Below, in pieces: positions 26,261-35,222 of a stretch of 64,000 nucleotides of DNA. A program made the translations under genes and the position numbers. Every line of letters starts with the position of its first letter. Positions within the stretch are counted from its first letter, which is position 1. The stretch comes from Caulobacterales bacterium. GTDB taxonomy: Bacteria; Pseudomonadota; Alphaproteobacteria; Caulobacterales; Parvularculaceae. The stretch is from NCBI GenBank assembly GCA_020638525.1, contig JACKIL010000004.1, positions 124,001-188,000 on the forward strand, written 5' to 3'. The notes under the pieces were generated by a model. The model searched no databases, was not told the origin of the DNA, and was given only the letters and a program-made list of their open reading frames with translations.

Positions 26261-27208
26261 GTGAAGAAAGTTCTCGTCGGAATTCTGCTCATCGTCATCG
26301 TCGCTACAGTCTGCCTTGGGCTTTCTGTCTGGTCGGCGATGCGCGGCGTTTCGCCCGCTGAGCTTGAAGCGAAATATATGACGCCCGCCGACCGGTTCGT
26401 CGTGGCTGCTGGTGCGCGCGTGCGCGTGCGGGAGGAGGGGCCGGAAGGCGCCCCGGTCATCCTCCTCATGCATGGTTTCCTCTACAGCCTCGAAAGCTGG
26501 GATGCCTGGGCGGCGGACCTTTCGAGAGATTACCGCGTCATTCGTTTCGACATGCTCGGGCATGGATTGACGGGCCCTGATCCGCAACAACGCTATTCGC
26601 CCGAAGAGCGCGCCGCTTTTCTGGGCGATCTGATGGACGCGCTTAGCGTCGATCATGCGATCATAGGCGGCAACTCGCTCGGCGGGCTTGCTGCCTGGCG
26701 CTTTGCGGCGGCGCACCCAGAACGCGCGGACGCGCTTATTCTCGTCTCTCCCGGCGCCTATTCAATTAACGGCGTTACGGAGACGCCGGTCCCGCCGCCG
26801 GAACCTCTGAAGGTGTTTCTCAGAACGGCGCCGGAAGCAGGCGTTGCGGCGACGCTTGCAAGAGTTGTAGCCGACCCATCAGTGATCACGCCGGAGCGCG
26901 CCGCGCTCGTTCGAGACATGATGCGCCGAAAAGGAAATGGCGAGGCGTTCATTCAGTCGATCGAAGAGTTCACCTTGCCTGATCCGGCCGCCTTGCTTGC
27001 CACGGTGACTGCGCCGGCGCTTCTTCTTTGGGGAAGGGAGGATAAAGTCATTCCGGTCGAGCAGGGCGAAGCGATGGAAAACTCAATGCCGAATGCGCGC
27101 CTTATTATCTATGACGGTGTCGGCCACACGGCGCAGGAAGAATCTCCTGCCGCGACTTTGGACGATGTACGCGAATTCCTGAATGCGCTGAAGGAGACGC
27201 AGCTTTGA
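26261..27208 (+). CDS. Membrane-anchored or exported alpha/beta hydrolase
   Basis: A 315-residue hydrolase with an N-terminal hydrophobic helix (VLVGILLIVIVATVCLGLSVW), then LLMHGFLYSLESWD, FDMLGHGLTGPD, the nucleophile motif GGNSLGG (Ser139), an Asp in LLWGREDKVIPVE and a His in YDGVGHTAQEE. The helix suggests inner-membrane anchoring with the domain in the periplasm. The GTG start follows GAGGAGAG. It overlaps the next MFS gene (TTGA), so the two act together. It may cut substrates entering through the upstream receptor. Confidence 0.82.
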   Translation: MKKVLVGILLIVIVATVCLGLSVWSAMRGVSPAELEAKYMTPADRFVVAAGARVRVREEGPEGAPVILLMHGFLYSLESWDAWAADLSRDYRVIRFDMLGHGLTGPDPQQRYSPEERAAFLGDLMDALSVDHAIIGGNSLGGLAAWRFAAAHPERADALILVSPGAYSINGVTETPVPPPEPLKVFLRTAPEAGVAATLARVVADPSVITPERAALVRDMMRRKGNGEAFIQSIEEFTLPDPAALLATVTAPALLLWGREDKVIPVEQGEAMENSMPNARLIIYDGVGHTAQEESPAATLDDVREFLNALKETQL

Positions 27209-28524
27209 GCGAGACGCGCATTTCGGGAGCGTATCGCGCCTGGGTCCTTTTCATTCTGGTGACGGTCTACACGTTCAATTTCATTGATCGTCAGATCGTT
27301 GGTATTCTCGCCGTTCCCATCAAGACAGATCTCGGCTTGAGCGATACGCAGCTGAGCCTGATGGGCGGGCTCGCCTTCGCGCTCTTCTATACTTTCCTCG
27401 GCATTCCGGTCGCATGGCTTGCGGACAGGAAGAGCCGCACATGGATCATGACGATCGCGCTGACCGCTTGGAGCGCGATGACGGCGGCTTGCGGTTTCGC
27501 GCAAAATTTTATTCAGTTGTTTCTTGCACGCCTTGGCGTCGGTGTCGGAGAAGCGGGCGGCGTCGCTCCGGCCTATTCGCTGATCTCCGATTACTTTCCG
27601 CCAAACCAGCGTGCGCGGGCGCTCAGCATTTATTCTTTCGGCATTCCTATAGGCAGCGCGCTCGGCATAGTTCTTGGCGGTATTCTGACAACGGTGATCG
27701 GTTGGCGCGCGGCGTTTGTCATCGTTGGTTCGCTCGGCCTGCTTATTGCACCGATATTCCGCCTAACGATGCGCGAGCCGAAGCGCGGTCAATATGACTC
27801 TGCGACGGCGAAGACGGAACCGGCGCCGATCAAGGAGGTCGCTCAAACGCTGATCCGGAAGAAGAGTTTCTGGCTGATGTCGATCGGCGCAGCGAGTTCT
27901 TCGATGATGGGCTACGGCCTTATCTTCTGGCTGCCGTCCTTCTTTGTAAGGAGCTTTGGCGACGGCTTGCCGGAGTTCTTCTCGTTCTTGCCGCGCTTCC
28001 TCTTGCCGGAAAACCCGACCCCGGTTCTTTATGCTTCCTACTTCTATGGAATGATCCTGCTGATGGGCGGCCTTGTCGGCATCTGGGCGGGCGGGGCGCT
28101 TGCCGACCGTTATGGGGAGAAGTCGAAGGGCGCCTACGCGCTCGTGCCGGCGGTCGCGTTCCTTGCGACGATCCCGTTCTTCCTCACTGGCGTGCTCGCG
28201 CCGAACCTCATCGTGGTGTTCATCGCCTTCCTGTTCATTCAGGCGTTGAGTCTTGTTTGGCTAGGACCAGTGCTTTCGGCCTTCCAGCACCTTGTCGGCC
28301 CGAACATGCGGGCGACAGCCTCCGCCATCTTCCTCTTCATCAACAATCTGATCGGGATTGGCCTTGGCAACCTTATCATCGGCGCACTCTCGGATGGATT
28401 GAAGGCGCGCTTTGCCGAAGAATCGCTCCGCTACGCCATCCTTTCTGGCACGGTTTTCTATCTCGCCGCGGCTGGTCTTTTCCTGCTCGCCGCGCCCCGC
28501 TTGAAGCACGATTGGGAAGCCTGA
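27205..28524 (+). CDS. MFS transporter (spinster/hexuronate-like)
   Basis: A 439-residue carrier with twelve predicted helices. It opens YTFNFIDRQIVGILAVPIK, with an Asp-Arg in helix 1 typical of the spinster-like and ACS-type MFS groups, followed by LADRKSRTWIM (motif A) and RLGVGVGEAGGVAPAYSLISDYFPPNQRARALS. The substrate is unknown, and in this setting uptake of a hydrolysis product is likely. Its TTG start overlaps the TGA of the hydrolase gene; the low-strength start fits translational coupling. Confidence 0.85.
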   Translation: MSETRISGAYRAWVLFILVTVYTFNFIDRQIVGILAVPIKTDLGLSDTQLSLMGGLAFALFYTFLGIPVAWLADRKSRTWIMTIALTAWSAMTAACGFAQNFIQLFLARLGVGVGEAGGVAPAYSLISDYFPPNQRARALSIYSFGIPIGSALGIVLGGILTTVIGWRAAFVIVGSLGLLIAPIFRLTMREPKRGQYDSATAKTEPAPIKEVAQTLIRKKSFWLMSIGAASSSMMGYGLIFWLPSFFVRSFGDGLPEFFSFLPRFLLPENPTPVLYASYFYGMILLMGGLVGIWAGGALADRYGEKSKGAYALVPAVAFLATIPFFLTGVLAPNLIVVFIAFLFIQALSLVWLGPVLSAFQHLVGPNMRATASAIFLFINNLIGIGLGNLIIGALSDGLKARFAEESLRYAILSGTVFYLAAAGLFLLAAPRLKHDWEA

Positions 28525-28560
28525 GGCTTCTCATCCGGTTACTTTCGGCCAAGCCCTGAG

Positions 28561-28589
28561 TGCGCCCGCAGGTCGCGGGCGCAGATTTT
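28561..28589 (+). terminator. Probable terminator after the MFS gene
   Basis: TGCGCCCGC (28561-28569), loop AGGTC and GCGGGCGCA (28575-28583) make a perfect 9-bp stem followed by GATTTT. The T tract is short, but the stem is strong and it separates the transporter gene from ilvD. Confidence 0.65.
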
Positions 28590-28665
28590 GACGCGTCCCC
28601 GATTTTCCATCATGGTGCGCGCCCTGCGCGCCCGCTGGCGCGCGGGAGGACAGGGAAAGCCGAGA

Positions 28666-30378
28666 ATGACCGATAAGTCGAAATTGCCGTCGCGCCATGT
28701 TTCCGTCGGGCCGTCAAAGGCGCCGCAGCGTTCCTATTATTATGCGATGGGCATTTCCGATGAGGAAATCCGTCAGCCCTTCGTCGGTGTCGCGTCCTGC
28801 TGGAATGAGGCTGCTCCCTGCAATATTGCGCTGATGCGCCAGGCGGCCGCTGTGAAACGCGGCGTCAGGGAAGCTAAGGGCACGCCCTTCGAATTCTGCA
28901 CCATCACCGTCACGGACGGCATTGCGATGGGCCATGAAGGCATGCGCTCCTCGCTTGTCTCGCGCGATGTCATCGCCGACAGCGTCGAGCTCACCATGCG
29001 CGGCCATTGCTATGACGCGCTTGTCGGCATCGCCGGCTGCGACAAATCCCTGCCGGGCATGATGATGGCGATGCTTCGCCTCAACGTGCCGAGCGTTTTC
29101 CTCTATGGCGGCTCCATCCTGCCGGGCTGCTGGCGCGGCAAGGATGTGACGGTGCAGGACGTTTTTGAAATCGTCGGCCAGTACTCGTCCGGAAAGGCGA
29201 GCGAAGCCGAAGTGCATGAGCTTGAGCGTGTTGCGTGCCCCTCCGCTGGCGCGTGCGGCGGACAGTATACGGCGAACACGATGGCGTGCGTGTCGGAAGC
29301 GATTGGTCTTGCGCTGCCGCTCTCCTCGGCGCTTCCGGCGCCGTATGAAAGCCGCGACGCCTATGCGGAAGCCTCTGGCCGTACGATCATGGCGCTGATC
29401 GAGAAGAATCTTCGCCCGCGCGATATCGTGACGCGCAAGGCGCTCGAGAATGCGGCGGCGGTCGTCGCTGCGACCGGCGGCTCGACCAATGGCGCGCTGC
29501 ATCTGCCGGCGATGGCGAATGAAGTCGGGATCGAGTTCTCCCTTCATGACGTCGCTGAAATCTTCAAACGCACGCCCTATATCGCCGACCTGAAACCGGG
29601 CGGGCAATATGTCGCCAAAGACATGGGTGAAGCGGGCGGCATGCCGATGTTGATGCGCACGCTGCTCGACGGCGGCTTCCTGCATGGCGACTGCATGACC
29701 ATCACCGGCAAGACGATCGCCGAGAATCTTGAGGGCGTCGTCTTCGACACTTCGCAAAAGGTCATCCGTCCGGTGACGAATCCGATCACGCCGACGGGCG
29801 GCGTCGTCGGGCTTCGCGGTTCGCTGGCGCCCGATGGCGCCATCGTGAAAGTCGCAGGCATGAAGAACCTGAAATTCTCCGGTCCGGCGCGCGTCTTCAA
29901 CTGTGAGGAAGAAGCCTTCAAAGCGGTCGAAGAGCGAAATTACAAGGCCGGCGAAGTGCTGGTGATCCGCTTCGAAGGACCGAAAGGCGGGCCCGGCATG
30001 CGCGAAATGCTCGCGACGACCGCGGCGATTTACGGTCAGGGCATGGGCGACAAGGTTGCTCTCATCACTGACGGCCGTTTCTCCGGCGCGACGCGCGGCT
30101 TCTGCGTCGGCCATGTCGGCCCTGAAGCAGCGGAAGGAGGACCGATCGGTCTTCTCAAAGACGGCGACATGATCACGATCGACGCCGAGACCGGCGTCAT
30201 CGATGTTGCGCTCTCCGAAGCTGAACTTGCGGAGCGCCGCAAATCCTTCAAGTCGAAAGAAACCTGGTACGGCGCAGGCGCGCTTTACAAATATGCGCAG
30301 ACGGTCGGTCCGGCCTGGCTCGGCGCCTGCACGCATCCGGGCGCCAAAGGCGAGAAGCACATCTACGCGGATATCTAA
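28666..30378 (+). CDS. ilvD: Dihydroxy-acid dehydratase
   Basis: Iron-sulfur dehydratase of valine, isoleucine and leucine synthesis. The 570-residue product has the cluster cysteines in NEAAPCNIAL, GIAGCDKSLPGM and ACPSAGACGGQYTANTM, and the C-terminal LITDGRFSGATRGFCVGHVGPEA. At 570 residues it is of the shorter IlvD type. Sugar-acid dehydratases share the family, but nothing nearby suggests sugar metabolism and it completes the pathway encoded at 42-50 kb. The ATG at 28666 has GGGAAAG upstream; an earlier in-frame start at 28588 looks non-coding. Confidence 0.9.
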   Translation: MTDKSKLPSRHVSVGPSKAPQRSYYYAMGISDEEIRQPFVGVASCWNEAAPCNIALMRQAAAVKRGVREAKGTPFEFCTITVTDGIAMGHEGMRSSLVSRDVIADSVELTMRGHCYDALVGIAGCDKSLPGMMMAMLRLNVPSVFLYGGSILPGCWRGKDVTVQDVFEIVGQYSSGKASEAEVHELERVACPSAGACGGQYTANTMACVSEAIGLALPLSSALPAPYESRDAYAEASGRTIMALIEKNLRPRDIVTRKALENAAAVVAATGGSTNGALHLPAMANEVGIEFSLHDVAEIFKRTPYIADLKPGGQYVAKDMGEAGGMPMLMRTLLDGGFLHGDCMTITGKTIAENLEGVVFDTSQKVIRPVTNPITPTGGVVGLRGSLAPDGAIVKVAGMKNLKFSGPARVFNCEEEAFKAVEERNYKAGEVLVIRFEGPKGGPGMREMLATTAAIYGQGMGDKVALITDGRFSGATRGFCVGHVGPEAAEGGPIGLLKDGDMITIDAETGVIDVALSEAELAERRKSFKSKETWYGAGALYKYAQTVGPAWLGACTHPGAKGEKHIYADI

Positions 30379-30387
30379 TCCAGGCTG

Positions 30388-31872
30388 CTAGCGGAGCGTT
30401 CTCTCGACGGCCTGTCGCCAGCCTGCGAGAAGCGCATCGCGCGCAGCTTGATTCATCTTTGGCTCGAAACGCGCATCGCGCGCCCATTGCGCGCTGATTT
30501 CGTCAATCGAGCCGAAAAGCCCGGCCTTGAGGCCAGCGAGATAGGCGGCGCCCAGCGCTGTCGTTTCCATCACCTTCGGGCGCTCAACAGGCATCTCAAG
30601 AATGTCTGCAAGGAACTGAAGTAGCCAGTCATTCGCGACCATGCCGCCATCGACCCGCAGCGTCGCCGGCGTCACGCCATCTTTCCTGATCGCATCGAGA
30701 AGATCGGCTGTCTGGTAGACGACGGATTCGAGAGCCGCGCGCGCGAATTCGGCGGGGCCTGTCGCGCGGGTGAGGCCATAGATGGCGCCGCGCGCATCAG
30801 GCGCCCAATGCGGCGCGCCAAGGCCAGTGAAAGCAGGCACCAGGTAGACGCCGCGATTGTCTTCAATGCTTCGGGCGAGAGCTTCAGTTTCTTTCGCTGA
30901 CTTGATGAGGCCTAGTCCATCGCGAAGCCATTGCACGGCGGCGCCGGCGACGAAGATCGAACCTTCGATGGCGTAGGATGTCCGCCCGTCGAGCCTTGCA
31001 GCGATCGTGCTGAGGAGATTGTTCTTCGAGAGGACAGGCGTATCACCAGTCTGCATCAACACGAAGCAACCAGTGCCATAGGTGCTTTTTATATCGCCGG
31101 GCTCGAAGCAGGCCTGTCCGATCGCCGCCGCCTGCTGGTCCCCTGCGACGCCAAGGATAGGGATCGGCCGTCCAAAGAGCGCCGGATCCGACATCCCGTA
31201 GTCAGCGGCGCAATCGAGGACTTCAGGCAGGCACGCCGCAGGAACGTTGAAGGCTTCGAGAAGCGCTCCATCCCATTCATTGGTGTTGATGTTGAAAAGG
31301 CTCGTTCGCGACGCGTTCGTCGCGTCGGTGGCGTGGACCTTTCCTCCGGTGAGGCGGGCGATCAGAAAGCAGTCGACCGTACCAAACGCGATTTCACCAT
31401 TTTCTGCGGCGGCGCGGGCGCCCTCGTTGTGGTCGAGAAGCCATGCGGCCTTTGTCGCCGAAAAGTAAGGATCGAGCACGAGGCCGGTTTTTGCGCGCAC
31501 TTCCTCTTGCAGGCCGGACTCTTGCAGCCTTCTGCACTGATCAGCCGTGCGGCGGTCCTGCCAAACGATCGCATTCGAGATTGGTTGGCCGCTTTCGCGT
31601 TCCCACAGAATGGTCGTCTCGCGCTGGTTGGTGATGCCGATCGCGACGACTTTGCCGCCTTTCGCTTCGGCGTCGGAAAACGCGCGGCGAGAAACCGCCA
31701 GCGTCGTTCGCCATATATCCTCCGGATCATGCTCAACCCAACCGGGATGCGGGTAGTGCTGTGCGAACTCTTCCTGCGCGACGGCGACAATCTCCGCCTT
31801 CCGGTTGAAAGCGATGGCGCGACTGGACGTCGTGCCCTGATCGATGGCGAGAATGATCTCTTGCGACGCCAT
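30388..31872 (-). CDS. glpK: Glycerol kinase
   Basis: Phosphorylates glycerol to sn-glycerol-3-phosphate. The 494-residue FGGY-family protein starts with the ATP-binding LAIDQGTTSSRAIAF, has WQDRRTADQCRRL near 84-96, GDQQAAAIGQACFEPGDIKSTYGTG near 240-264 and FTGLGAPHWAPDARG near 310. Length and motifs are full. No glpD or glpF lies nearby; instead it follows glutathione peroxidase by 9 bases. The ATG follows GAGGAGA. Confidence 0.94.
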   Translation of the reverse strand: MASQEIILAIDQGTTSSRAIAFNRKAEIVAVAQEEFAQHYPHPGWVEHDPEDIWRTTLAVSRRAFSDAEAKGGKVVAIGITNQRETTILWERESGQPISNAIVWQDRRTADQCRRLQESGLQEEVRAKTGLVLDPYFSATKAAWLLDHNEGARAAAENGEIAFGTVDCFLIARLTGGKVHATDATNASRTSLFNINTNEWDGALLEAFNVPAACLPEVLDCAADYGMSDPALFGRPIPILGVAGDQQAAAIGQACFEPGDIKSTYGTGCFVLMQTGDTPVLSKNNLLSTIAARLDGRTSYAIEGSIFVAGAAVQWLRDGLGLIKSAKETEALARSIEDNRGVYLVPAFTGLGAPHWAPDARGAIYGLTRATGPAEFARAALESVVYQTADLLDAIRKDGVTPATLRVDGGMVANDWLLQFLADILEMPVERPKVMETTALGAAYLAGLKAGLFGSIDEISAQWARDARFEPKMNQAARDALLAGWRQAVERTLR

Positions 31873-31881
31873 CCGTTCTCC

Positions 31882-32370
31882 TCAGCTTACATTCAGCAAA
31901 GTGACGATATCTTTCTCGATCGCATTCGGCCGGGTTTGCGGCGCGTAGCGATCGACGACTTTTCCGTTTCGATCGGTGAGGAACTTTGTGAAGTTCCACT
32001 TGATGCTGGTGCTTCCCGCAAGACCCGGACGTTCTTTCTTGATGAACTGGTAGAGAGGATGAGCTTCCGGCCCGTTGACGTCGACTTTCGAGTACATCGG
32101 GAAAGTAACGTCATAATGGGTGGTGCAGAAGTCAGCGATCTCAATTTCTTCGGCTGGCTCTTGCCCGCCAAACTGATTGCAGGGAAACCCGAGCACGGCG
32201 AAGCCTTCATCGCGATGCTTTCGGTAGAGCGCTTCCAGCGCCGAGTATTGCGGTGTAAATCCGCATTTGCTTGCAACATTGACGATGAGCAGCACTTTTC
32301 CGGCAAAATTCGAAAGCGGCTGGTCGTCGCCGTCTATGGTCTTGGCGGAGAAATCGAAGACGCTGGTCAT
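31882..32370 (-). CDS. Glutathione peroxidase family protein (cysteine type)
   Basis: Reduces hydroperoxides, in bacteria usually with thioredoxin. The 162-residue product has the peroxidatic cysteine in VNVASKCGFTPQY (Cys36), the FPCNQFGGQEP segment with the resolving cysteine region and catalytic Gln, and WNFTKFL with the conserved Trp and Asn. There is no signal peptide. I chose the ATG giving MTSVFDFSAKTIDG, a normal family start. It is 9 bases from glpK and 118 bases downstream of a TetR gene on the same strand. Confidence 0.92.
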   Translation of the reverse strand: MTSVFDFSAKTIDGDDQPLSNFAGKVLLIVNVASKCGFTPQYSALEALYRKHRDEGFAVLGFPCNQFGGQEPAEEIEIADFCTTHYDVTFPMYSKVDVNGPEAHPLYQFIKKERPGLAGSTSIKWNFTKFLTDRNGKVVDRYAPQTRPNAIEKDIVTLLNVS

Positions 32371-32488
32371 GGCGCGGACCCCATATGGCGATTGAGCGTC
32401 GATAGGGGGCTGAGTCTTACGCCTCCATCGGCGATCCGCCAATAGTCTCGTGGGAGATTGAAACCAGTGTGCGGCGCGGGAAGGCCGA

Positions 32489-33106
32489 TCAGCGCGGCAA
32501 TGCGCCTTTCAGGATGAGTTCCAGCACTTGGCGATGTTCCTTTCGCGCCCGTTCCGTGTCTCCTGAGCGGGCCCATTCCTGCGCAGTCGCGCGCCACGCA
32601 GCGATGATGGAGCGCGCAATGAGATCGGCGGAGAAATCGCCTGAGAACTCGCCGCTTTCCTGTCCCTCGCGGACGATATCGCGAACGAGTTCGGCGAGGC
32701 TGCCGGAAGCTGCAATAAGTTCGCCTCTGTGCTGCTCAGCATCCTCGATTACGAGCTTGCGAAGAAGCTCCGCATGCTGACGCCACTCGTCCTGAACGAG
32801 CGCCCTGATGCGATCGAGCTTCTCCTGCGCGCTGCTCTGTTTCCCGTCCAGCTGATCGGCGACCTTTGCGGATATCTTCTGGTTGAAAGCAATGATCAGC
32901 GAGGCTTTCGTCGGAAAATGCAGAAAGAATGTCGCGCTGGCGACATCGGCGCGCGCGGCGATATCTTCGACGGTCACTCCGTCATAGCCATTCGTTGTCA
33001 TGAGATCGAAGGCGGCGTCGAGAATCGCCATGCGAGTCTCTAGCTTCTTTCTCTCACGCCGCGACATCGGAACCCCGTTGTCAGAGGCCGTTGAATTCTC
33101 TGTCAT
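32489..33106 (-). CDS. TetR family regulator
   Basis: A 205-residue protein with an N-terminal TetR helix-turn-helix: RMAILDAAFDLMTTNGYDGVTVEDIAARADVASATFFLHFPTK covers residues 25-67. The C-terminal domain is not recognisable by substrate. The ATG follows GGGGAG by 9 bases. Downstream on the same strand are gpx and glpK, which it may control; the hut operon diverges from it but has its own regulator. Confidence 0.85.
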   Translation of the reverse strand: MTENSTASDNGVPMSRRERKKLETRMAILDAAFDLMTTNGYDGVTVEDIAARADVASATFFLHFPTKASLIIAFNQKISAKVADQLDGKQSSAQEKLDRIRALVQDEWRQHAELLRKLVIEDAEQHRGELIAASGSLAELVRDIVREGQESGEFSGDFSADLIARSIIAAWRATAQEWARSGDTERARKEHRQVLELILKGALPR

Positions 33107-33218
33107 TACTCAATTCTCCCCGTCTCCATTTTTACCGGGGCGTTGCGGGATTTCGCAAGAGAACGCAGCAGACGAACGTATTGCGGCGGAATTGCGTTCC
33201 ACTCGCAACGGCGCTATA

Positions 33219-33234
33219 AGTTGTATATACAGCT
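33219..33234. promoter_or_regulatory. Candidate HutC operator
   Basis: The 16-mer AGTTGTATATACAGCT has a perfect TGTATATACA core (33222-33231) and flanking symmetry. Similar TGTATRTACA dyads are known HutC targets ahead of hut genes in pseudomonads and enteric bacteria. It lies immediately before the hutI ribosome-binding site, so binding would block transcription start or early elongation. Confidence 0.6.
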
Positions 33235-33249
33235 TTGGAGGCCATCGCC

Positions 33250-34485
33250 GTGGTCCGACAGTGGGACAGGCTCTTTCTGGACGCGCACCTCGCTCGCATG
33301 ACGGATGGCGGAGATCCCTATGGCGCTGTGAGGGACGGAGCGTTCGCGGTCAAAGATGGCCGAATCGCCTGGGCGGGGCACGCCCGCGCGTTACCTGGCG
33401 CTCCGGACGAACTCGCGGACTCCGTCGAAGAGCTTGGCGGCGCATGGGTGACGCCCGGGCTTATTGATTGTCATACCCATCTGGTCTTCGCAGGCGACCG
33501 GGCTGGCGAATATGAGATGCGGCTCAATGGCGCGAGCTATGAGGAGATCTCCAGGGCCGGGGGCGGCATCGCATCGACGGTTCGCTCAACGCGGGCGGCG
33601 TCGCTGGATGCGCTGACTGAAATTGCGACGGCCCGTCTCCGGGGAATGGCCCGCCTCGGCGTTACCACTGTTGAAATCAAGTCTGGTTATGGCCTGACCG
33701 CAGACGCTGAATTTCGCATGCTCGAAGCGGCGACGGCGGCGGGACGGGCGACGGGCGTTCGAGTGTTACGAACGTTTCTCGGCCTTCATGCGCTGCCGAC
33801 GGAATTCGCGAATGACCGCGCAGGCTATGTCCGTCTGGTGGCGGAAGAGATGCTTCCCGCCGCCTTTAAACGCGGGCTCGTCGACGCCGTCGACGCGTTC
33901 TGCGAAGGCATCGGCTTTTCGACCGACGAAGTGCGGCAAGTCTTCGAGGCGGCGGCGAACCTTGCCCTTCCAGTGAAGCTTCACGCCGAACAGCTTTCGG
34001 ATCTCGGCGGGGCAGGGCTTGCGGCGCAGTTCAATGCTCTTTCGGCCGATCACCTTGAATATGTGAATGAGAGTGACGTCGCGGCGATGGCGAAAAGCGG
34101 CGCGGTCGCCGTTCTTTTGCCCGGGGCGTTCTATTTCCTGAAGGAGAAGACGAAGCCGCCGGTCGATCTTTTTCGAAAGCATGGCGTGCGCATGGCGCTC
34201 GCTTCAGACCTCAATCCCGGAACCTCGCCGCTCTTTGAGCCGGGGCTCGTCATGAATATGGGCTGCACGTTCTTCGGATTGACGCCGGAGGAAGCGCTTG
34301 TCGGAATGACGCGCCATGCAGCGGCGGCCCTCGGGCTTTCCGATAAGATCGGCGTGCTTGAAGTCGGCAAGGCGGCGGACTTTGCCGTCTGGGACATCGC
34401 TCAGCCAGCGGAGCTTTGTTACTGGATTGGCGGAAAGGCGCCGGAGCGCGTTTTCATCGCCGGGCGGGAGCTCGCCAGCGCATGA
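33250..34485 (+). CDS. hutI: Imidazolonepropionase
   Basis: Third step of histidine degradation, opening imidazolone propionate to formiminoglutamate. The 411-residue amidohydrolase has the metal motif PGLIDCHTHLVFAGDR near 69-84, VEIKSGYGLTADAE near 141-154, KLHAEQLSDLGGAGLA near 243 and ASDLNPGTSPL near 317. I prefer the GTG at 33250, which has GGAGG 8 bases upstream; a TTG at 33235 would lie inside that site. Its stop overlaps the hutC start as ATGA. Confidence 0.93.
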   Translation: MVRQWDRLFLDAHLARMTDGGDPYGAVRDGAFAVKDGRIAWAGHARALPGAPDELADSVEELGGAWVTPGLIDCHTHLVFAGDRAGEYEMRLNGASYEEISRAGGGIASTVRSTRAASLDALTEIATARLRGMARLGVTTVEIKSGYGLTADAEFRMLEAATAAGRATGVRVLRTFLGLHALPTEFANDRAGYVRLVAEEMLPAAFKRGLVDAVDAFCEGIGFSTDEVRQVFEAAANLALPVKLHAEQLSDLGGAGLAAQFNALSADHLEYVNESDVAAMAKSGAVAVLLPGAFYFLKEKTKPPVDLFRKHGVRMALASDLNPGTSPLFEPGLVMNMGCTFFGLTPEEALVGMTRHAAAALGLSDKIGVLEVGKAADFAVWDIAQPAELCYWIGGKAPERVFIAGRELASA

Positions 34486-35222
34486 CGGCGACGCCTCTTT
34501 ACCGTAAAGTGAAGGATCACATCCTCGACCGTATCGAGGATGGGCGCCTTCCCGTGAATTCGCGCGCGCCTTCGGAAGCAGAGCTTGTTGAAACCTTGGG
34601 CGTCTCGAGGATGACCGCGAACCGCGCGCTCAATGAACTTGCGAAAGAGGGGCTTCTCGTTCGCGTCGCCGGCAGCGGAACGTTCGTGGCGGACAGGCGC
34701 GCGCGCGGCGAACTTGTTGAGATTCGGGACATTGCGGACGAACTTGCCGAGAGTGGGCATGTTCATAGCGTCGATGTGCTCACCCATGAAATCGTCAGGG
34801 CGTCTCGCGAGACCGCCCGCCAGTTTGAGACGCGGGCGGGCGCCAAGCTCGTTCACGCGTTGCTTCTTCATCGACGTGACGGAGAGCCGGTTCTCCTTGA
34901 AGACCGTCTGGTCAACGCCGCGCTCGCGCCGGGCTATGCAGACATCAATCTCACCGAGACGACGAGCTATGCCTATCTCACGCGGGCGGCGATCCTTGAG
35001 AAGGTTGAACACGCCATTCGTGCGACTGGCGCATCAAGCGAAATAGCGCGCATCTTGAAGATTAAGACCGGCGCGCCGTGCCTAGTCGTGCACCGGCGAA
35101 CCTGGTCGCGCGGCGAAGTCGCATCCATCGCAACGCTGACCTATGCGGGCGACCGCTACGAAATCTTCGGCCAATTCGGCGCAGGCGACGCCACATCCAG
35201 AAAAAGAAAGGGAGAGGGATGA
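34482..35222 (+). CDS. hutC: Histidine utilisation repressor HutC (GntR/UTRA)
   Basis: A 246-residue GntR-family repressor. The N-terminal winged helix (LYRKVKDHILDRIEDGRLP through SEAELVETLGVSRMTANRALNELAKEGLL) spans 6-65 and the UTRA ligand domain 90-235, expected to bind urocanate. It is located inside the operon between hutI and hutU, with ATGA overlaps at both ends. It probably binds the dyad at 33219-33234, giving autoregulated, urocanate-induced expression. Confidence 0.93.
   Translation: MTATPLYRKVKDHILDRIEDGRLPVNSRAPSEAELVETLGVSRMTANRALNELAKEGLLVRVAGSGTFVADRRARGELVEIRDIADELAESGHVHSVDVLTHEIVRASRETARQFETRAGAKLVHALLLHRRDGEPVLLEDRLVNAALAPGYADINLTETTSYAYLTRAAILEKVEHAIRATGASSEIARILKIKTGAPCLVVHRRTWSRGEVASIATLTYAGDRYEIFGQFGAGDATSRKRKGEG

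Noticed and set aside
28588..28665. A branched-chain leader peptide ahead of ilvD
   Set aside because: The short frame there is Arg/Ala-rich with few Leu, Val or Ile codons, and no alternative stems or U-tract terminator lie between it and ilvD.
28714..30360. 548-codon open frame opposite ilvD
   Set aside because: ilvD is certain from its motifs; the antisense product is low-complexity Arg/Ala/His-rich and resembles no protein family.
30931..32445. 504-codon open frame on the plus strand across glpK and gpx
   Set aside because: It runs through two well-recognised genes on the other strand, including their intergenic gap, and shows no domain.
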